Position numbers and translations under genes: made by a program. A stretch of 64,000 nt of DNA, taken from the NCBI RefSeq assembly GCF_025403485.1, contig NZ_CP099966.1, positions 62,001 through 126,000 on the forward strand, written 5' to 3'. Below the pieces are notes generated by a model, which saw only the letters and a program-made list of their open reading frames with translations, had not been told where the DNA came from and ran no database searches. The DNA comes from Chryseobacterium paludis. GTDB taxonomy: Bacteria > Bacteroidota > Bacteroidia > Flavobacteriales > Weeksellaceae. Below are positions 8,714 to 17,150 of the stretch, in pieces; position 1 is the first letter of the stretch; every line of letters starts with the position of its first letter.

Positions 8714-9739
8714 TTATTTTATATTTTTTGAATTTAGCCAGTTCTGATAAGCCTTTGCATTGATAGCATGCTCTGCTGCGCTTGCTGTAAATTTGTGATA
8801 ACCAAATCTGGCAGGATCGGCACACATGAATATATAGTTGTTGTTTTCCGCACTAAGTACTGCATCCACCGAGTTTTTATCGACAACACATATTGGTCCT
8901 GGAGGGATGCCTGCATTCGCATATGTATTATAAGGCGATGGAGTAGAAAGATATTTATAGAAAACCCTTTTAATAGGATCTTTAAAATTCGTTTGTTTAT
9001 TGATAGCATAAATCACTGTAGGATCAGATTGTAATTTCATTCCCTTTCTATATCGGTTTAAGTATAATCCTGCAATAGTTTTCATTTCATCTTTTTTTCC
9101 TCCGGATTCTTTATATACAATTGAAGCTAAGGCGTAGATCTGATCTCTTGTTAATCCAGATTGTTGTTCTTTACCTTTTCTTTCGCTCGTCCAAAAAGCA
9201 TTATATTGATCTTCGAATCTTGTAAAAAAGTCTTTTGGGCTCACCGTCCAGAAAAAATTATAGGAATCAATAAAGAAATACTTTTTAAGATCTTCAGCAT
9301 CTTTATATCCTTTTTCTGTCGCAATTGTATTAAGCTCTTTCACAAACGTCAATGAATCCAATTCGGTTTTTTTTGTAACCTTACCAATCATTTGGTACAT
9401 ATCTCCAAAATCTCCTATCCTGAATGTATTCTCCGTCTGATTTCCTGCTTTAATCATATTAATAATATTCGTATTGCCGGTTCCTTTTTGGATGTGATAA
9501 CGCCCAGGTTTAAAACGTTGGGCAAGATCCTTATCTTTTGCCACGGTTTCAAATGATTCTTTATTCTGTATATATGGAGCAATAGAATCTAAGACCTGTT
9601 TAAAACTTGCCCCATGGGGAATTAAAACATAACCTTCCTTTTCTACGTTATTGCCGTAATATGTATTATAAAATCTTAACCCAAAAAATCCCGCAACTAC
9701 TACAATAAGTAGGACGATAATGAGAATAGTTTTTTTCAT
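8714..9739 (-). CDS. mltG: Endolytic murein transglycosylase MltG (YceG-like)
   Basis: The 341-residue protein has one N-terminal membrane anchor (residues 4-22), a LysM-like region and a YceG domain. The catalytic glutamate is Glu211 in ASIVYKESGGKKDEM, followed by the conserved AGLYLNRYRKGMKLQSDPTVIYA and PYNTYANAGIPPGPI segments. MltG cleaves nascent glycan strands at the inner membrane and sets their length. It follows dapF by 31 bases, so a cell-wall operon dapF-mltG is likely. The family motif is usually SIVEKE; here the residue before KE is Tyr, a conservative Bacteroidota variant in my view. Confidence 0.93.
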   Translation of the reverse strand: MKKTILIIVLLIVVVAGFFGLRFYNTYYGNNVEKEGYVLIPHGASFKQVLDSIAPYIQNKESFETVAKDKDLAQRFKPGRYHIQKGTGNTNIINMIKAGNQTENTFRIGDFGDMYQMIGKVTKKTELDSLTFVKELNTIATEKGYKDAEDLKKYFFIDSYNFFWTVSPKDFFTRFEDQYNAFWTSERKGKEQQSGLTRDQIYALASIVYKESGGKKDEMKTIAGLYLNRYRKGMKLQSDPTVIYAINKQTNFKDPIKRVFYKYLSTPSPYNTYANAGIPPGPICVVDKNSVDAVLSAENNNYIFMCADPARFGYHKFTASAAEHAINAKAYQNWLNSKNIK

Positions 9740-9770
9740 TATTAAATAATTGATTAAAAGTTTTCTGTTT

Positions 9771-10538
9771 TTAAACTAGGTCAACCTTTCCTCTAAAAAC
9801 TTGCTTTGCAGGCCCTTCCAGCCAAATGTTTTGGAAAGAATTTCCCTCTTTTTCAGCATAAACCTTTAGATTTCCACCCAAAGTTTTAACTTTTACAGAG
9901 ATTAGATTGTTTTTTTGTAGAAAAGTTAAAGCCGATGCTGTAACTCCTGTTCCGCAGCTGAAAGTTTCATCCTCAACGCCTCGTTCATAGGTTCTTACGA
10001 AAATTTCATCATCAGTGATCTTTTCAACAAAATTCACATTGATTCCTTTTTCTTTATAATTTTTTGAATTCCTGATGCCGTTTCCTTCTGCAAAAACGTT
10101 GTAGGTAACAAGATCTTCAACATACTTTACATAATGTGGTGACCCCGTGTTCATTACTGTAGCTTCTCCATCATTGGAAATAGTATTCACATCGATCATT
10201 TTTAATTTGACAATTCCATTATGAATTTCAGCATCATGTTCTCCATCTATAGCGATAAATTTGCACTTGTTTTCAAAGATATCCAAGAAAAAAGCAAAGG
10301 CAACCAGGCATCTTCCCCCGTTTCCACACATGGTACTTTCTCCACCATCGGAATTATAATATACCATTTTGAAATCATACTTTTCATCATTCTCTAATAG
10401 AATAAGGCCATCTGCACCAATTCCAAAGCGTCTGTCACAAAGCTTTTCAATGATCTGCTTATCCTTTGGAAACTGTAAATCACGGTTATCTACCATTACA
10501 AAATCGTTTCCTGTACCCTGATATTTATAAAATTCCAT
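9771..10538 (-). CDS. dapF: Diaminopimelate epimerase
   Basis: The 255-residue enzyme converts LL- to meso-diaminopimelate for lysine and peptidoglycan. The cofactor-free catalytic cysteine pair is present: Cys71 in ESTMCGNGGR and the second in ETFSCGTGVTA. The N-terminal KYQGTGNDFV and FGIGADGL signatures are also present. The length is slightly short for the family (about 260-280). It is the first gene of a likely operon with mltG downstream. The opposite-direction terminator at 10585-10616 isolates it from the lipoprotein gene upstream. Confidence 0.95.
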   Translation of the reverse strand: MEFYKYQGTGNDFVMVDNRDLQFPKDKQIIEKLCDRRFGIGADGLILLENDEKYDFKMVYYNSDGGESTMCGNGGRCLVAFAFFLDIFENKCKFIAIDGEHDAEIHNGIVKLKMIDVNTISNDGEATVMNTGSPHYVKYVEDLVTYNVFAEGNGIRNSKNYKEKGINVNFVEKITDDEIFVRTYERGVEDETFSCGTGVTASALTFLQKNNLISVKVKTLGGNLKVYAEKEGNSFQNIWLEGPAKQVFRGKVDLV

Positions 10539-10584
10539 ACTTTCTTTCTCTAAAAATAAACATGCAAAATTACTATATTAAAAT

Positions 10585-10616
10585 AAAAAACGAGCAGTGT
10601 TTGCTGCTCGTTTTTG
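10585..10616 (-). terminator. Intrinsic terminator after the N/Y/G-rich lipoprotein gene
   Basis: CGAGCAG (10591-10597) and CTGCTCG (10604-10610) form a perfect stem extended by A/T pairs on both sides. Read on the minus strand it ends in a T-run just after the lipoprotein stop at 10630. Confidence 0.85.
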
Positions 10617-10629
10617 TTATTTAGAATAA

Positions 10630-11268
10630 TTATCTTCTGAATCCACTTCCACTGGATCTGTTGGAATTATCTTGTGGCTGAGGATTAGTTTGTGTATTAG
10701 TTGGTGTAGTGTTTCTAAATCCGCTGCCACTGTTTGTATTGGTGTTGCTGGAATTATTGTTTCTGAACCCACTGTTGTTATTTTGAGGGCGTTGTGTATT
10801 TTGCTGTGGAGCATTTCTGTAGCCACTTCCCTGGTTATTTTTATTGCTGTTTGAATTTGAGTTTCTAAAACCGCTATTGCTGTTATTATTATTGTATCTA
10901 TTGTTATTATTGTAATTACTATTGCTGTAATTGCTATTATTAGTAGATGTATTTTGCAGACCATAATTAGGTCTTTGTGAAGTAACTGTTCTTCTTTCTA
11001 CATATACTTTTCTTCTGTTATTATTATTTCCATAGTAATAATAAGGAGCACCGTTATCATAATAATAGTTTACATCATTTCTATAGTAATACCCGTCATT
11101 GCCGTAGTATCCACCACTTCCATAATACCCGGACGGAGCATAGTAATTTCCGTTGTTATAATATGGATCTCCATAACCACTATTAGCATATCCATCAGAA
11201 TAGGCTAAACAAGATGTTAAACTAACGATAGTGAAAAAACTAAATGTTATTTTTAATAAATTTTTCAT
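10630..11268 (-). CDS. Asn/Tyr/Gly-rich low-complexity lipoprotein
   Basis: The 212-residue protein has a lipoprotein signal peptide with lipobox LTSC (Cys20). It then has a Tyr/Gly-rich segment (about 21-85, GYYGSGGYYGNDGYYYRN type), a short basic stretch RRKVYVERRTV, and a long Asn/Ser/Arg region with recurring NSGFRN and GSGFRN units ending GSGFRR. It overlaps pnuC by 4 bases, so the two are translationally coupled. I recognise no domain. The repeated G-F-R units suggest a disordered, possibly cell-wall or nucleic-acid contacting surface; this is inference. Confidence 0.75.
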   Translation of the reverse strand: MKNLLKITFSFFTIVSLTSCLAYSDGYANSGYGDPYYNNGNYYAPSGYYGSGGYYGNDGYYYRNDVNYYYDNGAPYYYYGNNNNRRKVYVERRTVTSQRPNYGLQNTSTNNSNYSNSNYNNNNRYNNNNSNSGFRNSNSNSNKNNQGSGYRNAPQQNTQRPQNNNSGFRNNNSSNTNTNSGSGFRNTTPTNTQTNPQPQDNSNRSSGSGFRR

Positions 11269-11942
11269 GACTTTATTTTACTTTTTTCTTTAAAACTTTT
11301 TTTCCAATTGACGTATCCTATGATCGCCATTATAGTAAATACCAAATATTGAACCGAAGTGATTCCTAGACCCTTAAAAATCATCATTGGCATGCAAATA
11401 AAATCTCCGATAATCCAGAAGATCCAGTTCTCAATGCGTTGTTTGGCCATAAACCACATTCCAACTAAAAATATAGATGTGGTTAAAACATCAAGCCAAT
11501 TTGCCCAATCCAAATGATATAATCCCAAATTTGCCCCTTTCATAGAAAAATGATTATCTATATAAGGTTTATAATAATATATGATGGTAACTAATAACAA
11601 ACTAACAATAAAAAGTATGCTGGCAAATATCCACTCTTTTTTTGTAGCCCATGAAACCTGTACATGAATGTTATCATCAGAATTTTTAGCCCATAGTATC
11701 CATCCGTATACACTCATTGCAGTATAATATACATTAATCATACAATCGCCCAGCAATCCGAAGTTGAAAAGTATATAAACATAAATTAAGGTAGAAATAA
11801 TACCTGTTGGATATACCCAAATGTTTTTTTTGATCGAGAAATAAACGCTGAGAATACCAAAGAATGTGCCCATGGCTTCAAGCATAATTTGTAAAGCAGT
11901 ATAGTATTCATACGGTTTTACAAAAAGATCATATAGATTCAT
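11265..11942 (-). CDS. pnuC: Nicotinamide riboside transporter PnuC
   Basis: The 225-residue inner-membrane protein has about seven hydrophobic helices. It matches PnuC in KKNIWVYPTGIISTLIYVYI, in GDCMINVYYTAMSVYGWILW and in the C-terminal IENWIFWIIGD segment. It would import nicotinamide riboside for NAD salvage by facilitated diffusion coupled to phosphorylation. PnuC-fold proteins can also carry thiamine (PnuT); I see no TPP riboswitch upstream, which favours PnuC. No nadR kinase lies in the window. The downstream lipoprotein gene overlaps its end by 4 bases. Confidence 0.85.
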   Translation of the reverse strand: MNLYDLFVKPYEYYTALQIMLEAMGTFFGILSVYFSIKKNIWVYPTGIISTLIYVYILFNFGLLGDCMINVYYTAMSVYGWILWAKNSDDNIHVQVSWATKKEWIFASILFIVSLLLVTIIYYYKPYIDNHFSMKGANLGLYHLDWANWLDVLTTSIFLVGMWFMAKQRIENWIFWIIGDFICMPMMIFKGLGITSVQYLVFTIMAIIGYVNWKKSFKEKSKIKS

Positions 11943-12109
11943 GTGTTCAAAAATAAGGAAAAATTCATTATACTCGAAAAATGAGTTGAATGGTATGCTA
12001 ATCAGTTTTTTATGTTCTTAAATATAAATTTAATAATGAAAGTTTATCAATAATTGTTAGTATTTGTAAATTTTTTATACTTTCGTAAATCTTAAATAAA
12101 CAATAAAAT

Positions 12110-13639
12110 ATGTCTAAAATTTGGGTTAAAAAACCAATGAGCGCTTATGAAGCTGATATTAAAAAAAGCGAGCTGAAACGCGTTTTGGGAAAATGGAGCC
12201 TTACTGCTATTGGAATTGGAGCAATTATCGGAGGTGGGATTTTTGTACTTACAGGAACCGGAGCGTATTATAATGCAGGACCTGCATTAGCTCTTTCTTT
12301 TGTAATTGCGGGGATTGCGTGTGTGTTTGCTGCTCTATGTTATGCAGAATTTGCTTCCATACTCCCTGTAGAAGGTTCGGCTTATGCTTATGCTTACGGA
12401 ACAGTAGGTGAGATCTTCGCCTGGATAATAGGGTGGGGACTAATTCTGGAATATGCGATGGGATCTATGACGGTCGCCGTATCCTGGTCAGGATATTTCG
12501 GAAAACTACTCAAAATGTTCGGATTGCATTTACCAGCTTGGCTTACCACGGATCCACAAACATATTGGGCTGCCGGAAATTCAGGCTTTTCAATGAATTT
12601 ACCCGCATTTTTGATCGTATTATTTGTTATATCAATTTTAGTTAGAGGAACAAAAGGAGCTGCTAAGGCAAATAACTTTATTGTAATCCTTAAAGTTTCG
12701 GCTATTATTTTTGTAATTATTGCCGGAGTTTTCTTTATTAATACAGCAAACTGGACACCTTTTATTCCTGAAGCAACAACGATCACAGAAAATGGAGTTT
12801 CCCATTCTGCCTATGGTTTTGGTGGGGTCGTAGCCGGAGCTTCAGCTATTTTCTTTGCATATGTAGGATTCGATGCCGTTTCTACACAGGCAGGGGAGGC
12901 GATTAATCCTAAAAAGGATGTACCTTTTGCTATTATTACTTCATTAATAATTTGTACGCTTTTATATATATTGGTGTCATTGGTATTAACAGGAATGATG
13001 CATTATACAGATTTTAACCCTCTTGGGAAATATCCTGATGCAATTAAAGCTCCTGTAGCTTATGCTTTTGATATTGCAGGACAAGCTTGGGCTGGTTATA
13101 TCATTACAATTGCAGCAACGATAGGTTTAATTTCCGTATTAATGGTAATGATCATGGGGCAATCAAGAATCTTTTTAGGAATGTCTAAAGATGGATTGAT
13201 CCCTGCTACATTTTCAAAGGTAAATCCTAAAACAGGAGTTCCTACGAAAAATCTACTTATTTTGGGTGTTGTAATTTCTGTTATTGCTTCTTTAACACCT
13301 ATTAATGATTTAGCACACATGACAAGTTTCGGAACTTTGTTCGCATTTACAATGGTTTGTGTTGCAGTTTGGGTATTAAGAGTTAAAGAACCAAATTTAC
13401 AGAGAAACTTTAAAGTTCCTGCTTTACCTTTAATTGCTTGCTTAGGTATTTTAATTAATGTGTATTTGATTTTCAATTTAAGTAGAGAAGCTAAAATGTA
13501 TTCTTTTGCCTGGTTGATTATTGGTTTCATTATTTATTTCTTGTACAGTAAAAGAAATTCTAAGCTCCAAAATGGAGGTTATGGTGAAACTTTTAAAGCT
13601 GAACAGGAGCCTTTGGAAAAACCAAATACAGATTTATAA
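12110..13639 (+). CDS. APC-family amino acid permease
   Basis: The 509-residue transporter has about 12-13 transmembrane helices. Its first helix carries the APC substrate-binding glycine motif GAIIGGGIFVLTG, and it has the FFAYVGFDAVSTQAGEAINPKKDVPFAI segment typical of the cationic amino acid transporter (CAT) branch. The C-terminal tail is hydrophilic (about 35 residues). Which amino acid it carries cannot be told. It has its own promoter region (TTG at 12054, TACTTTCG at 12078, one mismatch from consensus) and a strong terminator. Confidence 0.9.
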   Translation: MSKIWVKKPMSAYEADIKKSELKRVLGKWSLTAIGIGAIIGGGIFVLTGTGAYYNAGPALALSFVIAGIACVFAALCYAEFASILPVEGSAYAYAYGTVGEIFAWIIGWGLILEYAMGSMTVAVSWSGYFGKLLKMFGLHLPAWLTTDPQTYWAAGNSGFSMNLPAFLIVLFVISILVRGTKGAAKANNFIVILKVSAIIFVIIAGVFFINTANWTPFIPEATTITENGVSHSAYGFGGVVAGASAIFFAYVGFDAVSTQAGEAINPKKDVPFAIITSLIICTLLYILVSLVLTGMMHYTDFNPLGKYPDAIKAPVAYAFDIAGQAWAGYIITIAATIGLISVLMVMIMGQSRIFLGMSKDGLIPATFSKVNPKTGVPTKNLLILGVVISVIASLTPINDLAHMTSFGTLFAFTMVCVAVWVLRVKEPNLQRNFKVPALPLIACLGILINVYLIFNLSREAKMYSFAWLIIGFIIYFLYSKRNSKLQNGGYGETFKAEQEPLEKPNTDL

Positions 13640-13652
13640 AAAATAAAAGTTA

Positions 13653-13680
13653 AAAAATCCACAGGAAGCTGTGGATTTTT
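13653..13680 (+). terminator. Intrinsic terminator of the permease gene
   Basis: AAAAATCCACAG (13653-13664) pairs with CTGTGGATTTTT (13669-13680) around GAAG and is followed by more T. A GTG-initiated start for the next gene at 13671 would fall inside this hairpin, which supports ATG 13695 instead. Confidence 0.9.
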
Positions 13681-13694
13681 TATTTTTGTCTACT

Positions 13695-14705
13695 ATGAAA
13701 AAGATTTTACCATTTTTACTTTTCTTTTTAGGAATATTTTCATTCTCTCAGGAAGTTAGCTTTGAGACTGTTTTTAATGACAAAATTAGCATTAGAGCCA
13801 TTGAAATATGGGACAATAAAGTCTGGTTTAGTGGAACAGATTCTAAATTTGGTTTTGTAGATCTAAAGAATCCTCAAGATCAAAAACAAATTAAATTGTC
13901 TGAAGGAAGATTGCAGTTCCGTACACTGGGACAAAATAAAAATCATTTTTATGCCATCAATATCGAAAGTCCGGCTCTCTTTTTTGAAATTGATAAAAAA
14001 GACCTGAAATCGAAAACGGTATTTAAAGACACGGTGAAAACAGCATTTTATGATGCTCTGCATTTTGTTAATGATAACTTAGCCTACAGCTTCAGTGATT
14101 CTGATGCTAATGATAACTTAAAATTAGCAATTCTAAAAAATGGAGAATGGAGCTCATTTAAAAATGATGTCATTTTAAATAAAGGAGAAGCGGCCTTTGC
14201 TGCCAGTAATACTAATATCGCTTCTAATAAAAAATATCTATGGATTGCTACAGGAGGAAAGGCTTCCAGGATTATCAGATTAAATTTTAAGACAGAAAAA
14301 TTTGAAATTTTTAATACTCCTTTTATTCAGGGAGAATCTTCACAAGGAATGTATTCTATAGACTTTTATGATGATCAGTTTGGAATTGCAGTAGGTGGAG
14401 ATTATACCAAGCAGGCTGATAACATCAATAATATTGCTACTACAGGTGACGGTGGGAAAACATGGCAGATTCAAGCTTCCGGAGCTAATGCAGGTTATAC
14501 AACATGTGTCAAAATAAGACCAGGTTCAAAAGGGAAAGAAATAATAGCAGTAGGTGATCAACATATCAGTTATTCTTCGGATTTTGGAAAAACTTGGAAG
14601 AAAATTTCTGATGAAAAAAATCTATATGTCTGTGAATGGATCGATTCTAATTCTATAGTTTTTGCTGGAAAAGACAGGATTGCGGTACTGAAATTAAAAT
14701 TTTAA
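13695..14705 (+). CDS. Secreted BNR/YCF48-like beta-propeller protein
   Basis: From ATG 13695 the protein has 336 residues, with a signal peptide MKKILPFLLFFLGIFSFSQ. The body contains Asp-box-like repeats such as TGDGGKTWQIQ and SSDFGKTWKKIS and other WD40/YVTN-type blades (VWFSGTDSKFGFVDL, LWIATGGKASRII). Related proteins are often annotated as oxidoreductase or glycosyl hydrolase, but I see no catalytic signature. There is no T9SS tail, so it probably stays in the periplasm. The upstream permease terminator separates it from that gene. Confidence 0.75.
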   Translation: MKKILPFLLFFLGIFSFSQEVSFETVFNDKISIRAIEIWDNKVWFSGTDSKFGFVDLKNPQDQKQIKLSEGRLQFRTLGQNKNHFYAINIESPALFFEIDKKDLKSKTVFKDTVKTAFYDALHFVNDNLAYSFSDSDANDNLKLAILKNGEWSSFKNDVILNKGEAAFAASNTNIASNKKYLWIATGGKASRIIRLNFKTEKFEIFNTPFIQGESSQGMYSIDFYDDQFGIAVGGDYTKQADNINNIATTGDGGKTWQIQASGANAGYTTCVKIRPGSKGKEIIAVGDQHISYSSDFGKTWKKISDEKNLYVCEWIDSNSIVFAGKDRIAVLKLKF

Positions 14706-14781
14706 ATTTTTAGTATAGACTATATCTCTGTTAATACTACCATTTATCTTATTCTTCACTCTACCTTTGAATAAAATTTGC

Positions 14782-15693
14782 ATGAGAAACCTTAAAATAT
14801 TTGTTCTTCTCATTTTTCCAGCTTTATTATTCAGTCAAAAGATAAGAGTTTTTATTTTAGCAGGTCAATCCAATATGAATGGATTTGGCTATAATAAAGA
14901 TCTTCCTGATGATTTAAAAAGTTTTAAAGAGGTATACATTTTTCAGGGAAACTCAGTGCCGGACGGAGATTTGAATGGTGGAACAGGAAAATGGGAAGTT
15001 TTAAAGCCAGGAAATGGAACAGGATTTAAGACAGATGGAAGAATAAATATACTTTCAGATAGATTTGGTTTAGAACTTTCTCTGGCAAAAAGGCTAAAAG
15101 AGCTTTTTCCGAATGATAAAATTGCTTTAATAAAGTATGCAAGAGAGGGAACATCCATTGATAGTCTTGCTAAAGGAGATTTTGGATGTTGGGATTCTGA
15201 TTTTCATGGGAAGAACGGAATTAATCAGTATGATAATTTTCTGAAAACAGTTAAAAATGCTTTTTAGGAAACTGATATTGATGGAAATGGTAAGAAAGAT
15301 GAAATTTTTCCTTCAGGTATTCTATGGATGCAGGGAGAAGGAGATGCAGGTTATAGTGAGGAAATAGCTGATCATTATTATGATCATTTAAAAATATTAA
15401 TGAATCAAATAAGAGCCACATTACGGACCGACGATCTACCCGTTGTCATTGGAAAAATTTCTGATTCAGGAAAAGATAAAACAGGAAAAGTATGGCCTAC
15501 AGGCGAATTGGTACAATATGCCCAGGAGAAGTTTGTGAAAAATAATAAGAACTCAGCGATTGTGCGGTCTACTGGAAAATATAATTATGGAAATGATCCA
15601 TGGCATTACGATAGTGCAGGATATATTGATCTGGGGAAAAGCTTTGCTGAAGAGGTATTTAGACTCATTATAAATTTCGAAAATAAACCCTAA
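14782..15693 (+). pseudogene. Sialate O-acetylesterase-like SGNH carbohydrate esterase interrupted by an in-frame TAG
   Basis: Both halves are in the same reading frame. The first runs from ATG 14782 (signal peptide MRNLKIFVLLIFPALLFSQ) through the block I serine in ILAGQSNMNGFG and ends at TAG 15265-15267. The frame then continues without another stop through GILWMQGEGDAG (block III) to NDPWHYDSAGYIDLG, which carries the Asp/His block. One base change from AAG or CAG to TAG explains this; no indel is involved. The product would normally deacetylate acetylated sugars. The rest of the protein is intact, so the mutation is recent, a sequencing error, or read through. Confidence 0.82.
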
Positions 15694-15727
15694 TATAATT
15701 CATGATTTATAATTCATAAGTTATAGC

Positions 15728-15735
15728 TAATTTTG
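15728..15735 (+). promoter_or_regulatory. Candidate -7 promoter box for hemN
   Basis: TAATTTTG matches the Bacteroidota -7 consensus TAnnTTTG exactly and lies 53 bases upstream of the hemN start. No TTG is found at the ideal -33 spacing, so the call rests on the -7 box alone. Confidence 0.45.
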
Positions 15736-15788
15736 CAGAATGAAATTCTTTTGTATTTCATTCGATTTATAAAATTTAAAATTTTTAA

Positions 15789-17147
15789 ATGAATTCTTTA
15801 ATTGATAAATATAATATTCCGGGACCACGTTATACCTCTTATCCTACTGTTCCATATTGGGATGAGAGTACATTTTCTCCTGAGAAATGGAAAGAAAGTG
15901 TGGTAAGATCTTTTCATGAGAGTAACTCTGGTGAAGGAATTTCTATTTATATTCATTTGCCATTTTGTGAAGCCTTATGTACTTTTTGTGCTTGCCATAA
16001 ACGTATTACAAAACAACATAGCGTTGAAACACCTTATCTTGAAAGTGTTTTAAAAGAATGGAAGCTTTATCTTGAGCTTTTTGAAGAAAAACCGAAATTA
16101 AAAGAACTTCATTTAGGTGGTGGAACGCCAACTTTTTTCTCTCCTAAAAATTTAAAAACATTATTAGAAGGGATTTTTGATACTGTTGAGATCGCGGAAC
16201 ATCCTGAATTTTCTTTTGAAGGACATCCCAATAACACAACAAGAGAGCATCTTCAGACTTTGTATGATTTAGGTTTTAGAAGAGTAAGTTTTGGAGTGCA
16301 GGATTACGATCCAAAAGTTCAGAAAGCCATCAACAGAATTCAACCTTTCGAAAAAGTAAAAGAGGTAACTGAGCTGGCTAGAGAAATTGGTTACGGAGGA
16401 ATAAGTCATGATCTTGTTTTTGGACTTCCACACCAGCACTGGGATGCGATGGAGCATACGATTCGTAAAACATTAGAACTAAAACCTGACAGATTAGCTT
16501 TTTATTCATATGCTCATGTTCCATGGATCAAAGGGGTAGGGCAGAGAGGTTTTGATGAAAATGACCTACCAAGTGGAGAGGAAAAAAGACGTCTATATGA
16601 GGATGGTAAGAGCCTTTTGGAGGAATTAGGTTATATTGAGGTTGGGATGGATCATTTCGCTTTAGAACATGATGATCTGTATCAGTCTTTGATTCAGAAG
16701 AAGCTGCATAGGAATTTTATGGGGTATACTTCAAGCAAAACGCAATTAATGGTTGGGCTCGGTATGTCATCAATTTCAGATTCATGGTATGCATTTGCTC
16801 AGAATGTAAAAACAGTTGAAGAGTATCAGAAAATAGTTGAAGAAGGAGAAATTCCTGTAGTAAAAGGACATATTTTAAATCATGAAGATTTAATAGTAAG
16901 AAGGCATATTTTAAATTTAATGTGTCAGCTTGAAACAACATGGGATATTCAGAATTCTTTTCCTGAATTGGAAAATGCTTTGGAAATGCTGAAGGAAATG
17001 GAAAGAGATGATCTGGTTGAAATTCATGATAATCAAATAAAAATTACAGAAAAAGGAAGGGCTTTTACAAGAAATGTAGCGATGGTCTTTGATCTTAGGA
17101 TGATGCGGAATAAACCTGAAACCAGGATTTTTTCTATGACAATCTAA
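15789..17147 (+). CDS. hemN: Oxygen-independent coproporphyrinogen III oxidase (radical SAM)
   Basis: The 452-residue protein has the 4Fe-4S/SAM cluster motif CEALCTFCAC (Cys60, Cys64, Cys67, with Cys69). It also has YIHLPFCEALC, LHLGGGTPTF, RVSFGVQDYDPKVQKAINRI and HDLVFGLPHQ, all typical of true HemN rather than the heme chaperone HemW. It decarboxylates coproporphyrinogen III to protoporphyrinogen IX in heme synthesis without O2. The length is normal. The next gene begins 3 bases after its stop. Confidence 0.94.
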   Translation: MNSLIDKYNIPGPRYTSYPTVPYWDESTFSPEKWKESVVRSFHESNSGEGISIYIHLPFCEALCTFCACHKRITKQHSVETPYLESVLKEWKLYLELFEEKPKLKELHLGGGTPTFFSPKNLKTLLEGIFDTVEIAEHPEFSFEGHPNNTTREHLQTLYDLGFRRVSFGVQDYDPKVQKAINRIQPFEKVKEVTELAREIGYGGISHDLVFGLPHQHWDAMEHTIRKTLELKPDRLAFYSYAHVPWIKGVGQRGFDENDLPSGEEKRRLYEDGKSLLEELGYIEVGMDHFALEHDDLYQSLIQKKLHRNFMGYTSSKTQLMVGLGMSSISDSWYAFAQNVKTVEEYQKIVEEGEIPVVKGHILNHEDLIVRRHILNLMCQLETTWDIQNSFPELENALEMLKEMERDDLVEIHDNQIKITEKGRAFTRNVAMVFDLRMMRNKPETRIFSMTI

Positions 17148-17150
17148 AAA

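Noticed and set aside
10617..10964. A 115-codon frame on the minus strand overlapping the N/Y/G-rich lipoprotein
   Set aside because: It is a shifted frame of the low-complexity coding repeat (Ile/Thr-rich product), with no separate start context; the lipoprotein frame has a signal peptide and lipobox.
11943..12109. Possible TPP or NAD riboswitch upstream of pnuC
   Set aside because: I could not find the conserved core segments of either class on the minus strand in this gap.
13671..13694. GTG start eight codons before the propeller gene ATG
   Set aside because: It lies inside the permease terminator hairpin and would put charged and aromatic residues before a clean signal peptide starting at 13695.
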